A DNA stretch of 64,000 bases from Polytrichum commune (GCA_950295325.1 OX485804.1:46314001-46378000); one strand, 5' to 3'; counted from the stretch's first letter, positions 12,054-25,360 are shown. The notes: generated by a model from the sequence alone, not told the origin. Made by a program: numbers and translations.

Positions 12054-13599
12054 TATGTATCAATAAGTATGTTTGTACATATCAATACTCAATTCCCATC
12101 TGTAGTTAATTCCAATGCTTGCAAATAAATTATAAATCTAGGTACTGCAAATAGTAATAAAACTAATGCTCATGTCTTGGGTAAAAGTTTTCATAATGTC
12201 TACCATGGGGGAGGGTGAGAGTTTAAAGAAATATTGTATAACCCGATGGTTTCTATTGCAAGTCAAATTGCAAAGCCTCCTCATATCCCCACCCACATCC
12301 TCCATTCGAACTCAACGCCCTCCGTTGTTGTTGCCATCTCCCGCGCCCATTGCTATGTTTGTAGTCATCCTACTCCACTTTGTTGGAGCAGGCATGCCTT
12401 TAATCATCCTAGTCTTGGTCATGTTGGTCATCTTCCTCATCGTGTCCTTGCCACTCGTCTTCATTGTTGTGTCCTAGCCGTCCATCTTCACTATGTTCGC
12501 TTGCCCTACTCCCCCATCACCACGATTGCTCGTGTTTTTTGTGATATCCATCGTCGTGATCCTCTTTGCCATGTTTGCCTACCTTGCTCCCCATCGTTGT
12601 GGTTGCTCACCTTCGCCGTGGCCATCTTGCTTGTGATCTCGACCATCATGGCCCTCTTCACCCTAGTTGCCTACACTACCCCCCACCACTTCCCTCGTGA
12701 CCATCCCAGTGTTGGTCTCCTTCGTTGTGGCGGTCCTTGTCTTTGTCCATGGTTGCCTAGGTTGTTTGGCTCATTATGGCCATAGCCAGCCCTACCGGTT
12801 TGGCATCTTAGCCAATGTGAGGTGCCTTTCACCTGCTCTAGGCTAGGCATCCAGCGTCCATATTTGCCAACCCTTTTTGCTTGTACCATCACCTCATTAA
12901 AGAGGTTAGATTGGAGAATCCAAAGAACACTACAGTGACTGGGTGACACATTGCATGGCAACGTGATCTCTACCCTAACTACCTTTCTACTTTCAAAACG
13001 AAGGCAAGTATGCAGCCTCTTAGTTTTGTGCTTGAATTTTGGTTTGATGTCTTGTTTTTTTCAATGTCTATGTCTTAATTTACTTGAGGTTATGTTTCTA
13101 ATGTTGGTTTCCTCTTCCTTGTAGTAAACAACAATATATGTTGTTTCTTGTGGCACTCTTGAATCACCCACATAGAAATTGTCACCCTCCTCTTTGTTTA
13201 CTCATTGCTTTCATAGTTTTAGGTGTTTTATGGCCATGTTTTTCTGCCATGGGTGTGAGATTTAGGGTAGGATACCTCATCCATAGGCGGTCGCCACTCT
13301 TGCACTTCACAACCCTACCTTTTGTGTTTTTGGGGCCACTCGCTCTTCTTATTTTGTCATGCATGTTTGTAAGTTCTTTTGTAACATTTAAGTGCCCATA
13401 ACCCTTGTTGGTGTGTGGTTTTTGTTCTAAAATCCTTGCCAAGTCTTTTCCAAATGTAGGCAAAATTGTTGTTACCTAGTTTTTTGTGAGTCCCAAACAT
13501 TTGCTAGTAAGTATTTTGTGATTTTGTGTTGAAGCAAACCCTTTCTTGTGTTCAAGAAAACCCTTGCTTACGTTTGTAATGTTCATTGTGCATGTTTGG

Positions 13600-15480
13600 T
13601 TGAAATTTGACTCATCTCGTGGCCATAGCCATAGCCATAACCATGGCTCCTCTGTTGGTCCCACCCAAGGGTTTCAAATTTTGTACGTTTCTCTCTAGAA
13701 TGGATCCAAACACTACTAGCATAAGCCGAGTCCCTCCCTCTAATATTTTTATTTCAACAATTCTTGAGAATGGTGACCAACAAGCAGCTCCTATTGCTAA
13801 GAATACCTTTAAAAAAAAGTCTTATGATAAGAGTCATCAATTCCAACTCCTTTGGTTGCCTTTTTTTCCCTTAGGCAGAGCCTACCTACAAGGAATAAGA
13901 GTAACCAAAATATTTGCAAAAGTGTGTTCCAAGATTTATGGCAAGTCGATAATGTTAATGGCCAAGAGTGACAATTTGTGGAAACATCAAGGGAGGAAGA
14001 CCGCCAACAGACTAGGTCATGGGGGAGCCATTGGGGAGAAATACATGAATCAAAAATCTACTCACAACCAAAATGAGAGGTTATTTGTTGCCATTCCCAT
14101 AGATAGTATCCAAGCCCAAGTGGGTGAATCCACAATTAGATATAGGAAGAAGAAGTGGATTCAATTTGCCACCCTTTTTCACTTCTTAATCCAGGGTAGA
14201 CCTATCAGAAATTATGAGCAAATGCATGTGCTCTTTGAAACTTTTAAATTAAAGAATAATCCACATTGCGATTGGAGCGACAATAGTGGGTGAGAGATGG
14301 CAGAAGCTATAGAGTGTGTGGTGTTGAACAAAACAAAAGACGTCATACAAAATGCAACTTTTTTAGCTTGTTTATGATGAAGTAACTTCAATGGACTGTC
14401 AATCATGGATCAATTTCCATGGTTACAAAATGAGAGATTGGAAGTGAATCCTTTCTTTTTTTCATTTTAAAGTTGCTGAAGGTGGTATAGCAAATAGCCT
14501 TACCGTTGTCATGGTGAACATTGCTCATGTAGATGGAGGTCTATTTGACCAGAAGATCATAAAAAGGTTGATAACATTCAAGGCAAGTGGGGTTTCTACC
14601 TTCCAAGGTGTGAAATTGGGTGTTATTGTGCAATTGATCAATTAACATGCACCTTTCATGGTGGGAGTCATTGCATGGCACACCGCACCAACCGTACACT
14701 AGAGACCCTCTCTGAATTCAAGGTGCTGGGACATGTAGAAGATCTTTTGGCAATGTTATATTCATACTTAAGTTCCTCCCCCAAGCACACCCTAGAGTTC
14801 CAAAAACTTGTTGTTTGTTTAGAATCCTAAGCATATGGTAATTGAGCAAGAATAATAAGTTATGCTTACATACTTATTTTATTTTATTTGGTTTTCACCC
14901 AACTTTTGTTTTTGTTTGATTTGATATAATTCTTACAAAAGCCGTCATTTAAGCCGTTTTAATATTGATGCGCCCTGCATATAATATGGGAGTTGTATAC
15001 CCAAGGATTGTTGGTGTCTCCCACATGGTTGCAATGAGGTTTGTAGCCTTCCCAGGGCAGTGGGAAGAGGTGAACAAGATTGATTGTGAGGTGATCCCAA
15101 CCAACAAAGAAGTTGTGGATAGCTTTGGACATTGAGGAGTGGGTGCCTCCACCCCTTGATATCCACAACCTTGAGCTCCAAAGCTCTTTCTTCAAAATCA
15201 CCATGATATCACACGCTCAAGTTGCCATGTCTTTACCCATGACCAAAAACTTGATGTCATGGCTTTGGCGCAAACTTTCTAGCAATGTCCTCATCTCAAC
15301 AAAGCTCTCGGAGTTCATGAAAGTTGTTGAGATTGCTCACATTCAAGTGCTAGGAAGTGTGGAAAAATGAAAGAATATTTAGCTCCTTGTCGTTTTTGAA
15401 GAGCAAGTTGAGAAATCAGCTCACATGATCTAGACTTGGTGGTCTGCATGTTTGCACAAGACTTTCACACATTGAACACA
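13600..15480 (+). pseudogene. hAT-like transposase pseudogene with N-terminal zinc finger
   Basis: The open part 13607-14293 carries a degenerate BED/TTF-like finger region (VCSKIYGKSIMLMAKSDNLW) followed by RKKKWIQFATLFHFLIQGRP. After a stop near 14291 (TGG to TGA), similarity goes on in shifting frames: VAEGGIANSLTVVMVNIAHV, ASGVSTFQGVKLGVIVQL, HCMAHRTNRTLETLSEFK, and at the end the hAT dimerisation segment VEIAHIQVLGSVE followed by SLSFLKSKLRNQL (15323-15415) and LDLVVCMFAQDF (near 15435). The catalytic-region motif expected as FGADG is FKASG here. Several frameshifts and stops show a dead copy. Element ends were not found. Confidence 0.72.
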
Positions 15481-15571
15481 TTCCCTTACCAAGTAACAAT
15501 ATCAAATCGAAACAGTTAGAGGGTTTGCTATGAAGGGGAAGGGTAGATGAGTTCTAATGTATGTTGCTACA

Positions 15572-15852
15572 ACTACATTGTTTTGTCTAATTAGTGTGGG
15601 CCACACTAAAACCCAATTACCCACACTATTCTTTGAATATAATTTGAAGTGGCCCACTACAGTTTCCAGTGTGAAAATTTAGTGTAGTTTTATTCCATCT
15701 GCATATTTGGATGAAAATTCAAGGCAAGGCAAGGCAAGTACTATAAAATTACTAATGTTGACCAAGGAAAGCACTATAAAATTAATTTGGGCCACACTAA
15801 ATTCAAATCCATGTGATTTTCTACCCACACTTATTAGACAAAACAATGTAGT
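15572..15852. mobile_element. MITE with 28-bp inverted repeats
   Basis: The left end ACTACATTGTTTTGTCTAAT and the reverse complement of the right end are the same and go on as (T/A)AGTGTGGG, one mismatch in 29. Internal words GGCCACACTAAA occur twice. 281 bp, no coding capacity; target duplication not clear. Confidence 0.65.
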
Positions 15853-15869
15853 TTCTAAATGCAATAGCA

Positions 15870-18550
15870 GTGGATGTATGCACTGGTAAGGGGCAACTAG
15901 CAAGAACTAAGTAGTGGCTTGGAAAATGAAGTACTAGTGCGGTTCTAGTCCTATGAGAAGTACCCAATGTATTAAACGTGCGGTCAACTTTTGGAACATG
16001 ATGAGGGAGGGCATGAATTTATACCTCAAGAGTGTGGAGTCAAACTTTGAACCATTTGTGGCAAGGTTGAGGGTGTAGGTCTTTCATGACAGTTTGTGTA
16101 AGGTGTAGGAGTTGTTGGAGGAAGATGATAGCACATGTCAGGTCTTCAAATTACTGATTTTGTTTGGGTGGTGGATGGATTGTGCTAATGTGTGGTTTTG
16201 CACGTCGTTCCACATTGCAAAGGGCAAGGTCAAAAGACTGGGGTTTATCTCTCCTGTGGAACAATTTTTTGAACACACTAATTCTTAAATGTAGCCATAA
16301 AAATCGTGTTTTTTTGCATTATGTTAGCCATGATACAACAATTTCGGAGTTGGAGGTCACATGATACACTAAATATACCAATTAGTGAGGATAGTACTAA
16401 TGCAAGTCACAAGCACAATCTAGCCAAATCTCAAAGTTACCAAGGGCTAAAGTTGATACTGAGTGACACTAAACTCATGACTACGTTAAATTCCATGCTC
16501 ATTTACCATAGATTTCAAGAAAATTAATGCATGCTTGTGATTAGTGTTTGGCACATGCTTGTCAATGAATAGTGCCAAGTGCCGATACATTTAGTGATTA
16601 GTGTCAAGTGCCGGTGCTTTAAGTGAATACTGCCAAGTGCCGAGATGAACAATGCTTCCCATTCTTAGATCTAAGATATTTTGGTGGCACTAATTCATAG
16701 CGTAAAGGAATTTAATATCACCTTCACTAATTTCCCACACTCACTACTCAATATACTTAGTGTAGCTCCACATCGCCATACGATAGCCACATACATGCGC
16801 CACACAAGATTTCCGTATAGCCACATACATATACCTAGTAGGACCTCTTGTCGCATTTGCAATATATTAAGACATCCCACATCGCCAGATGAGTCTCCTT
16901 GAACTTCACTCAAAGTGTCTCAAAAGCTAGCCAATGGATGGGCCAAAGAGCCAATGAATAGACCCTTCTCTTTTCTTTTTTTAACATGACCTGCATCACA
17001 TATACAAGACAGTATAATTCATTCACCTGTTGTTTGATATATGGATTTCGCTTCCCCTCACAAGTAGTCAATGGCTGCCATTCCTGTGAATCTGGTAGAT
17101 GTTTTTTTTATTGATGTGGCCTCCTGACATAACACAAATGCTTTTCTATGAACTCACGACCAATTTTCAAGTTTAAGTGAAGATCGAATCAGCAAGATTG
17201 TAAGATATGTTGTCATGATGTCAGCAATTATTCCAGCTCCACAAACAATCTTAAATGTTTCAACAAATTGGGAATCATCTCACCTGGTTAGCAATTGCAA
17301 ATCAAAAACATTGCCATTTGAAGTTCCACTTTCAGAGTTAGGATACTAGAGCTTAAGAAAGTCTAGATGAAGATCTCTCTCTCTCAAAGGTAGATCAATG
17401 AGGCTAATGTGGACACCTCCAGTTTTGTGGTATCGTCCAAGCGGTGGATTCGAGCATTAGAAGCTTGAGCATGTTAGCAATTGCAAATCAAGACCAAAGA
17501 ATTTGAAATCGTTGAATTCGGAGTTGAAATCTTTCATTCGGAAGGTGTTGATCTAGGCTCAAGAATCAAAGATTTTCTACTTCCCAATGTGGTGTTGTAG
17601 GGGGGAACTTTTTTATTGTTCAATGTTGTGTAATGGACAACATCGTTAGCAAATTCTACATGGGTCATCTGCCAATGAAAATCATGTTTAGTGCCAATAT
17701 TGGTTGCGTCGTGTCTCTAGAGTGGTCAAATGTAAGATAAAATGTTGTTGAATTGTTTTTTTCATTATAGAATGCCCATAGTACAAGTCGGTCGCCACCT
17801 CACAGCCACATGCCGCCTCTTAATTACCCCAAGTTGTTGCCTCCTAATTTGCACACCTTGGGCACAAAAATCAAGCATGTCATAGCTCGGTGGATAGCAC
17901 TCCTCATTACAAAGGATGGTGGGTGTAGTTTGACTTTTGCAAAGGTGACTAACCCAAATATCATCAAGGCGGTAGCTAAATCAGCATGTATCACTCACCC
18001 ACCGAATTAAAATAATTGTACGATTGATTAGGAGCCCAAAATAGGTGTATGGTTAAAATAGCTAACCAAATTAGCCTTGTCTACCTTAAGTGATCACAAA
18101 GGCCCTCCTAATTGTACTCATTGTTGAACCTAGAATGGTTGATACTCATTTTGAGCACATGATCCAATCTCATTGTAACATATGTCTTTGTGGTGTCCAT
18201 TCTAATTTCTTACAACAAGCCTTGTAATTTGCCACTCAGATACAAGTTCCCCATTAAGAAGAGTGACTTACATAAAGCCCACACACTCGTATCAAGAACC
18301 AATTGGCAAGCACTAAATGTAAAGTAGGTATGTGGATGTTGTTCGGTTCATTTTTCTCATTCGTCACCTTCCCCCAATTAGAGTAACACAACGAAACGTG
18401 TATCACATGAACAAATCTACAATGAAGCATCAAGAAATATAGAGTGAAAACCCCATGATCTAGTTAAGATTATCGGAAGCGCATGTTCGTTGGTTTCACA
18501 CAGGATCCCAAGTATGACATGGATGCCTACACTCTGGCAACACTCTTTGG
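15870..18550. other. Intergenic stretch, no gene seen
   Basis: Decayed repeat DNA with short chance frames only, apart from the small tandem repeat at 16575-16645. The part 15940-16080 keeps a frame (NFWNMMREGMNLYLKSVESN) that may be old element sequence, unidentified. Confidence 0.4.
16575..16645. repeat. Degenerate tandem repeat of about 35 bp
   Basis: Three copies contain (G/C)TGCCAAGTGCCG or GTGTCAAGTGCCG, each separated by an AT-rich spacer with AGTGAATA or AGTGATTA. No gene is present. Confidence 0.5.
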
Positions 18551-18562
18551 AGGTGAGGCCTA

Positions 18563-18622
18563 GGACTTGTGTCGAGAGTTGGGTCGAGCAAACAACTAGA
18601 CCCAACTCTCAACACAAGTCCC
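18563..18622. repeat. Hairpin with 23-bp arms
   Basis: GGACTTGTGTCGAGAGTTGG plus GTC (18563-18585) pairs with 18600-18622 with one mismatch, around a short loop (18586-18599). It could be the centre of a foldback MITE or a small-RNA-type stem. Confidence 0.8.
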
Positions 18623-18703
18623 ATGATCTTCTGGTATAAAATAATCCAAGTCCGACTTTCACATTAACTAATCAGATTTTAATGGTTTTGTTGAGGCTCC
18701 AAA

Positions 18704-18808
18704 GTTGGGACTTGGCCTCCGTGTTGGGACTTGGCCTCCGTATTGGGACTTGGCCTCTGTGTTGGGATTTGGCCAACATGAGTGAGACTTGGGACTTGGG
18801 ACTTGGGA
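18704..18808. repeat. 19-bp and 7-bp minisatellites
   Basis: GTTGGGACTTGGCCTCCGT is repeated about 3.7 times (18704-18775), followed after a short gap by GACTTGG repeated about 3.5 times (18786-18808). The short unit is contained in the long one, so both probably come from one slippage-prone sequence. Confidence 0.8.
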
Positions 18809-18809
18809 C

Positions 18810-21088
18810 CCCATGTGAACCGGCCCTAGTGAGCATGCATATATAAGACAAGATGCAAGTATATTTTGTCTCCCATACAATTGGAGAGGGAAGACAATGG
18901 CAGTGGTCCGGTATGCTTTAGGGCATTCAAGCATCACAGAGGGAAGAACTCGTTTCATAACTACATGGAAGTGGCAGAGACACCGACACATATCCAGGAG
19001 TGGTCAATGCTGAAGTCCTCGACTGCATACCAAATCGAAGGCCCCCAAATTATATCCACTTCCTAGAGCCTTTCACCAAACCAAAACCAACACCGGAATT
19101 TTTTTTCTTTCCTTATAAGTATTAAAAAAGGGAAAAAAAACCAAAAAAAAAAACGCAACTTGACACACACATGACGACGAGTGTGTCCGGTTCTTGTCCT
19201 TGCCTTGCATTCTAATTTTCTGTTCTTTAGACCTAAAGAAATTGGAAGGACTTTGTTGTTATAAGTGTAAGAGCCTCCAACTCAGATTTCTGGAATAGAA
19301 ATTGCATTACGAGTTTGACTAAGTTGAGATATGAGTGCATCGAACAAGGCACCACGACTTAGTTTGGGTTGATCTTGGGATAAGTAATGTCTCCAATGTG
19401 CTAAATACTCACAATGAATGGTTTACTACATAAGTGTGGGAATAGTAAGTGAATGACACTTTTCATTCGGCCTTCCATGTGAAGGCCTTGCAATCTTGCC
19501 TTGCATAAATTTTTGAAAGTCTTAAGCTCTCAAGAAAAAGGCCATTGCATGAAGACCACTTTAGCATTTAACCTTAGTTGTCTTGTGGTGAATTCCACCA
19601 AACTTTGAATTTTCATGTTGCCTTTTGATGTTGATGACATTTGAGCTCAGTTCCGTCAACATTTGTTTTGTATTTAGCAGCCAACTTTATAGTGAAGGTG
19701 TGGGGGACAAACAAAATTATTTTTAAAAAAAAAACCCAAACCAAACCAAACCAAACCAAATAAAAAACTCTTCATTCTCACGAAATGAAAGAAGATCCAA
19801 CAATTGTAAAGTTGAAATTTTCAAGTTTGGGGCGTGAGCAAACAATGAAGATATTGTTCATTTTATATTTTAGGATGGTGGATGGATATGGACCTTGATT
19901 TAAAATAAACACACATGTACATACCCATACTGGAATTGAATATATGTGAAATTCATATGCCTTTCTAGAGTTGGTCAAAGTTCATGAACCGTATGATAGA
20001 TGTCTCTCATATTCCCCTCATATTAAGCTCGAATGGCATCATTGGAGCATGTGTTGCTTTGGATGTTACCCAAACTACATCAAATAGGGTCGTTAGTGTG
20101 ACCTTTTGAACAAAGTGGCTTACTATGTTAACTTAAGGCTCCTAGATACTAAGTTAAAGCCAATTTAAATTTTTTGACAAGTATAGACATGTGGAGACAT
20201 GTGGAACCATGTGAGTGTGTCTCCTTGCTTATTTAATGCAATAATTACTTTTCTCTAGCACTTTTGGTCCAATATTACATTTATTATAATGGTAAAAGTA
20301 TTGAATCATAGATATATATAAAATGCTAGAAAAATTAGTGTTTGTCATACTAATGACCCTATTTAGTGCACTAAATACACTTATTCTTATAACATACGAC
20401 ACCGACGGGCAAGAAAGTTTGCCTTCTTACTCAAGTCTCTAGAGAACTTCTACAAGGATCAAAGTTACATTGGAACCTTTTGCTCTCTTGAAATATGACA
20501 GGATGTGCACCCACCTATTCTTGAAATGTACAAGAACCTATATGCCAAGTGGGAGGCCTGGATGATGACGTGGATGGCGGATTAGGAAACTCTCTTGCCA
20601 AGAGATGACTCCTTGGGCCACTTGGGGACAATAAATGGTTAACATGCATTACCTTAAGGTAGAAGAAACGTCTTTCACGGACACTTTGAGCACTACAATC
20701 CTTTAACTATCCCAAACAAATGATCCAATTATTCATTGGATTAGTGATTATGTTGCAAGCATAACGGCATTGAGATCACATGAATCAAAGCATATCGGAA
20801 TACTATAGAAATGTTCAAAGTCACAAACAACATTTGACCCTTCCTGAGTACACCATCCCCTCCCAAATAGATAGTGTTGATCATTGACATTTTGTCTTTT
20901 TCAACCAATGAACTAAGCTTGTAATTCATAGAATATCACCGGATTTATTTTTCATGTTGAAGTTTTTTTAGTTGCCCACCTTGGAGAAAAGTAAATGTCG
21001 GAAATGGAGCATGTCATGGAACCGGGCACTTGGGATCACATGCTCTTTACCATGGTTCTCTTTCACTAGAGAGTCTTACGATCTACTA
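18810..21088. other. Intergenic stretch, no gene seen
   Basis: AT-rich DNA with A-rich tracts (19120-19155, 19720-19765) and no frame of note on either strand. Confidence 0.5.
19734..19762. repeat. (CCAAA)n microsatellite
   Basis: Five to six copies of CCAAA follow an A run. Confidence 0.85.
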
Positions 21089-21407
21089 CTACACTAAATA
21101 TGATATTTAGTGTTTGATACACTAAATACGAACGCATACACTAAATATCACTAACCCTATGAAAGTAAGTAACATTAAATGTAAACTCAAACACTAAATA
21201 GCAACTATGATAATATGTGGAAGTTACGTGCACAAATATAGTGTTAGTAAGAATATGAAAAAAAAATTAATAATGACAAAAGGAGAAGGGAGGTGGCGGT
21301 AGGGAAGGTGGCGGCGCATTTATGTCTAACACTAATTATCAAAGAATTGAAAATTAATGTTGAGCATGATAGGGTGGTAACAACACTAAATATCATACTT
21401 AGTGTAG
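21089..21407. mobile_element. CTACACTAAA MITE, copy 1
   Basis: The left end CTACACTAAATATGATATTT matches the reverse complement of the right end, CTACACTAAGTATGATATTT, with one mismatch in 20. The interior carries a purine-rich stretch (GGGAGGTGGCGGTAGGGAAG) that recurs in inverted orientation in the element at 57970-58322. 319 bp. Confidence 0.65.
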
Positions 21408-22783
21408 TTCTCGCATTAATTGAAGCTTGCAAATAAATTTCAGGTTCCTGGTACTTACCTCCCGTGACATAGAATCAAAGTCATTCGGTGTGAGCACACC
21501 TCATTTGGATTTGCTAATGTGCTCGTGCAGTTTTTCTTTACGATCAAACCCTAAAGACAACATGTATTTTAAATGCTTCAAGTGTCCCGGGGGTGGGCTT
21601 TTCATTGGAAACCTAAATGATGTGTGTGGGTTCACCATGAATTTAAACACTTTATATACGAGAAGATTACAGAGAAAAACATATGTATAGGTATTAACAA
21701 TAGGTTAGAAAATGGACTCGTGTATTTATATTGAGCTTTCCAATTTGATGTGATAATTGCCTCCACTACACACACAAAATGTAAATCATGAATTAATTGT
21801 GTCTTTGTTACATGTAATATCCATGTTCACTTTCTAATGGGAAAGTCATTGAACATTTTTCTAATTCATAGCATGTAACTTAATGATTGAATCATATAAA
21901 CAAAGACAAAGACAAAATCACAATAACTTAGCCACAATTTGGAGAGACAAATTCAAGGGAGCCCATGAGCATTTCAAGAGGTTCTAGCTTGTCCTAAAAC
22001 CCAAATGCGAACCCTAACAAGAATGGACAAGGGAGTCATTAAGGACTATGACCATATGACAATAATGAATGAATGTGAATTGGATGAAACAAACACATAT
22101 TGTCAAAAAAAAATCTAAATCTTAGGGGGCCCCTTTTGTACATCTACCTTTACTTCAAGATTCTTAATAGCCTTTTTAAATGTCCACACTACAGAAAATT
22201 AATACCTCTCCCTTATGTATACTATGTACACTAGTGCCTCAAATAAATACCCCTTCATACATGGTATGAAGAGTCCACCCCCTGGGCCAAGTGCCCACAA
22301 TAGGTTCACTTACTACCTTAATATGCACCCAAATAAATTTCTAAAGAGATAACAATACCAGTCCCCAACGCGGAAGCACATGAGGCTGCCCGTTGATGGC
22401 AACACCTTATTATGATAGACATACCCATTTCCGATGACCCCTCTAATCTTAATACATAGAGTCTTCTAAAACTGTGAAGAATCACACATGTAGCCTTCAC
22501 ATTCGGTGTGCGAGAATATTCAAAGCATAAATGTTCTATTTCTATTTTTGGAAAATACACTATTGAAGGGCTTACGTAGGCCTTCAAATGCGGTCACTCT
22601 ACTTAGTGATTGGTCAAACACAAGTATTTGAAATAGTGATTAGTCAAACACTAATTATTGATTGTGAAGTGGCTTGTAGTTAATAAGAATGAACACCTAA
22701 AGACATGTGTCATGATGAGATTGGATTATGTGCTCAAACACCATTCTAGGTTGGACAGTTTACGCATCGGAGAGGAAGGCTAA

Positions 22784-23151
22784 GGGTGAGTTTCCATGTT
22801 GGCCGCTTGACCACTAGATTCTAGAAATTAGTGGGTCAGAGGTGTTCGCATGTACTCAAGCTCAAGCCACCATCCAACCACAGTCCGGCGGTCCGCTAGA
22901 AATGAACCGCTAGACTTCCATGCATCCACCAAGGAATCTCCAACCCTACAAGTGCCAGTCACCAAAGGTTTTGAAAGGTCGGTTTTAGGAGGAGGAGGAG
23001 GAGTTAGTAGGTGGGCCCGGATTTCAAAAGATGGGAGTAGCTACTTGGCACATACGAACCCTACCCCACTAGATTCCCTCTACACTTGGACAGGTTTGTC
23101 CTTATTCACACTAGAATCTGATAGGCAAGCAACCTACATGAACACTCACCC
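22784..23151. mobile_element. GGGTGAGTTTCC MITE, TAA target duplication
   Basis: The left end GGGTGAGTTTCCATGTTGG matches the reverse complement of the right end, GGGTGAGTGTTCATGTAGG, with three mismatches in 19. TAA flanks both ends (22781-22783 and 23152-23154). 368 bp. A second copy is at 27405-27690. The 3-bp target duplication suggests PIF/Harbinger or a related superfamily. Confidence 0.65.
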
Positions 23152-23741
23152 TAAAAAATGACTCACAACTTCGGCATCTCAACTCCAAATCTGAAACTTG
23201 AACCTACAACCTTTGTGTGTTGCAAACAACAGACGAAACTGTCCGTGAAATTGGACGTAAAAATCAAACTAGCAAGGTAAAAAAAAAAAGTATACCTCAC
23301 CTTGACCGCTCGTAAAATTTGCATGTCAACTCCGATATTGGGATTTGGAAATGGGAGTCTGCATGATTCGTCCTTGCCGATCGATCGGACGAAAGTGTTC
23401 CTGGGCCGATCCAACGGCCGAGAATGGGTGTGGATTTGGAAGGGCGTGAATCCTTATCCAAGGGGTGGAGAAGGTACCCATGCATGCATGGGGCAGCAGA
23501 TATTAGCATAAAGAAATTCGCAAAACCAACTGCCTCTGGCACACTGCACTCTGGCTCTTTGGGGTCAATTGGGTGACTGGCTCCTTGCAATGACTTAGAT
23601 CTATGCATGCATGCCGGGCCCGTGGGCCAGCCGGACTCCTTGGAGTGTGGGAGCCGTACAGTCCTTTGCCCTAATTCTCCCCCTATTCCAATAATTGTCG
23701 TCTAGGACAGTGTGTGACCTCCTTTACACACATGGCCATCA

Positions 23742-24726
23742 GACTCGTGCCCCGATCGCACACCCGGGTTTCCGTCCGGCTCCAGCTATGAAATTGTTGG
23801 GGGTAATGTTGGAGAAGTAGATGTTGGCCCACCACTTTTCACACTGTTACACCCGGGGAGATGCGGACGGATGGTGTCATAGCCAGCCGGTGTGATCCAG
23901 CCTCTCGCCCGGCGTTGCCAACTGCTTACTTTCTTCATTAGTTGGAATACCAAGAGAAACACGGGAACATGCTTTCCAAGGGCCTAAATTAGGTGCCCAT
24001 GAGTCTCAAAAGTGTCACGTCCGCTAATTGCCGATATGATACTATTCGTCAACATAAATAAACTCGTACCCCCATCACACACTGAGGTTTCCGTCCGGCT
24101 CCAGCTATGAAATTGCGTGGGGGTAATGTTGGAGAAGTAGATGTTGGCCCACCACTTTTCACACTGTTACACCCGGGGAGATGCGGACGGATGGTGTCAT
24201 AGCCAGCCGGTGTGATTAGCCTCTCGCCCGGCGTTGCCCGCTGCTTACTTTCTTCATTAGTTGGAATACCGAGAGAAACATGGGAACGTGCTTACTCCAT
24301 TGTTTTTCCAAGGGCCTAAATTAGGTGCCCATGAGTCTCAAAAGTGTCACGTCCGCTAATTGCCGATATGATACTATTCGTCAACATAAGAAAAACTCAT
24401 GTCCCGATCGCACACCCGGGTTTCCGTCCGGCTCCAGCTATGAAATTGCGGGGGGGCAATGTTGGAGAAGTAGATGTTGGCCCACCACTTTTCACATTGT
24501 TACACCGGGGGAGATGCGGACGGATGGTGTCATAGCCAGCCGGTGTGATCAACCCCTCGCATGGCGCTGCCTGCTGCTTACTTTCTTCATTAGTTGGAAT
24601 ACCGAGAGAAACACGGGAACGTGCTTACTCCATTATTTTTCCAAGGGCCTAAATTAGGTGCCCATGAGTCTCAAAAGTGTCATGTCCGCTAATTGTCAAT
24701 ATGATATTATTCGTCAACATAAGTAG
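23742..24726. repeat. Three tandem copies of a unit of 320-333 bp
   Basis: Copies start near 23742, 24062 and 24395. All carry GTTTCCGTCCGGCTCCAGCT, GGAGAAGTAGATGTTGGCCC, GAGATGCGGACGGATGGTGT, TTAGTTGGAATACC and GTCACGTCCGCTAATTGCC (the third with small changes). Copy 1 lacks about 13 bp (the ACTCCATTGTTTTT part). Copies are over 90% alike and more GC-rich than their surroundings. I see no coding frame shared by all three, so this is satellite-like or a local amplification. Confidence 0.85.
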
Positions 24727-25135
24727 ACTTGTTTGAGTAGAAAATAATTCAGACTATAACATTTAGCGTAGCGCATGGAGATACTTGAGATGATATATTG
24801 CGTTTTAGATGATATTCTTGAGCGTACTAATGGCACTCATGTGTTTACATTTAAGTAAGTGAGAGGCAGTTTGTTCTTGAGTCTATGAATGCCAAGTGTC
24901 ATTTGTGCACACTTTGGTCAACTTGTAGGACATTGTGTAACACAAGTTAAGCATACACCTCATAACATTGTTGAACATACTTGTGCCAAGATATTAGTGA
25001 ACGAACTTGAACGCCAAGCATCATAATTGACACTAATGGTGAGGTTGTTGATCTTTAGTGTAACCTAGGATAAGCCTCAAAAAGTAAGATAGGTGACACT
25101 CCTACACATGTGACCCTAATCACCATAAATGATGT

Positions 25136-25360
25136 GCTACACCGTTTATGATATCTAGTGTCACTTACTATTCAGAATTATGCAGTGTTACATCTAATTA
25201 TTGGGAATGTAATATTTTATCAAGAAAAGTCATATATGCTCTATAATGTCTAAACAACCTATTCAACTTTTGCTAGTACAAATTGAACTCTTGATTAAGA
25301 AGTTATTGTACTATGTAATTCCAAATAGTAAGTGACACTAAATGCCATAAACGGTGTAGC
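25136..25360. mobile_element. MITE with inverted repeats of about 45 bp
   Basis: The left end GCTACACCGTTTATGATATC and the reverse complement of the right end GCTACACCGTTTATGGCATT go on as AGTGTCACTTACTATT over about 45 bp with five mismatches. 225 bp, no coding capacity. The whole element can fold into a hairpin. The target duplication is unclear. Confidence 0.65.

Noticed and set aside
12234-12785. 183-codon open frame with many His, Pro and Leu
   Set aside because: The DNA is a low-complexity CCATC/GTCGTG-like mixture with overlapping open frames on both strands. No domain, no splice context and biased composition point to chance.
24325-24657. 110-codon open frame
   Set aside because: It falls in the third copy of the 330-bp tandem unit, and the other two copies do not keep the frame.
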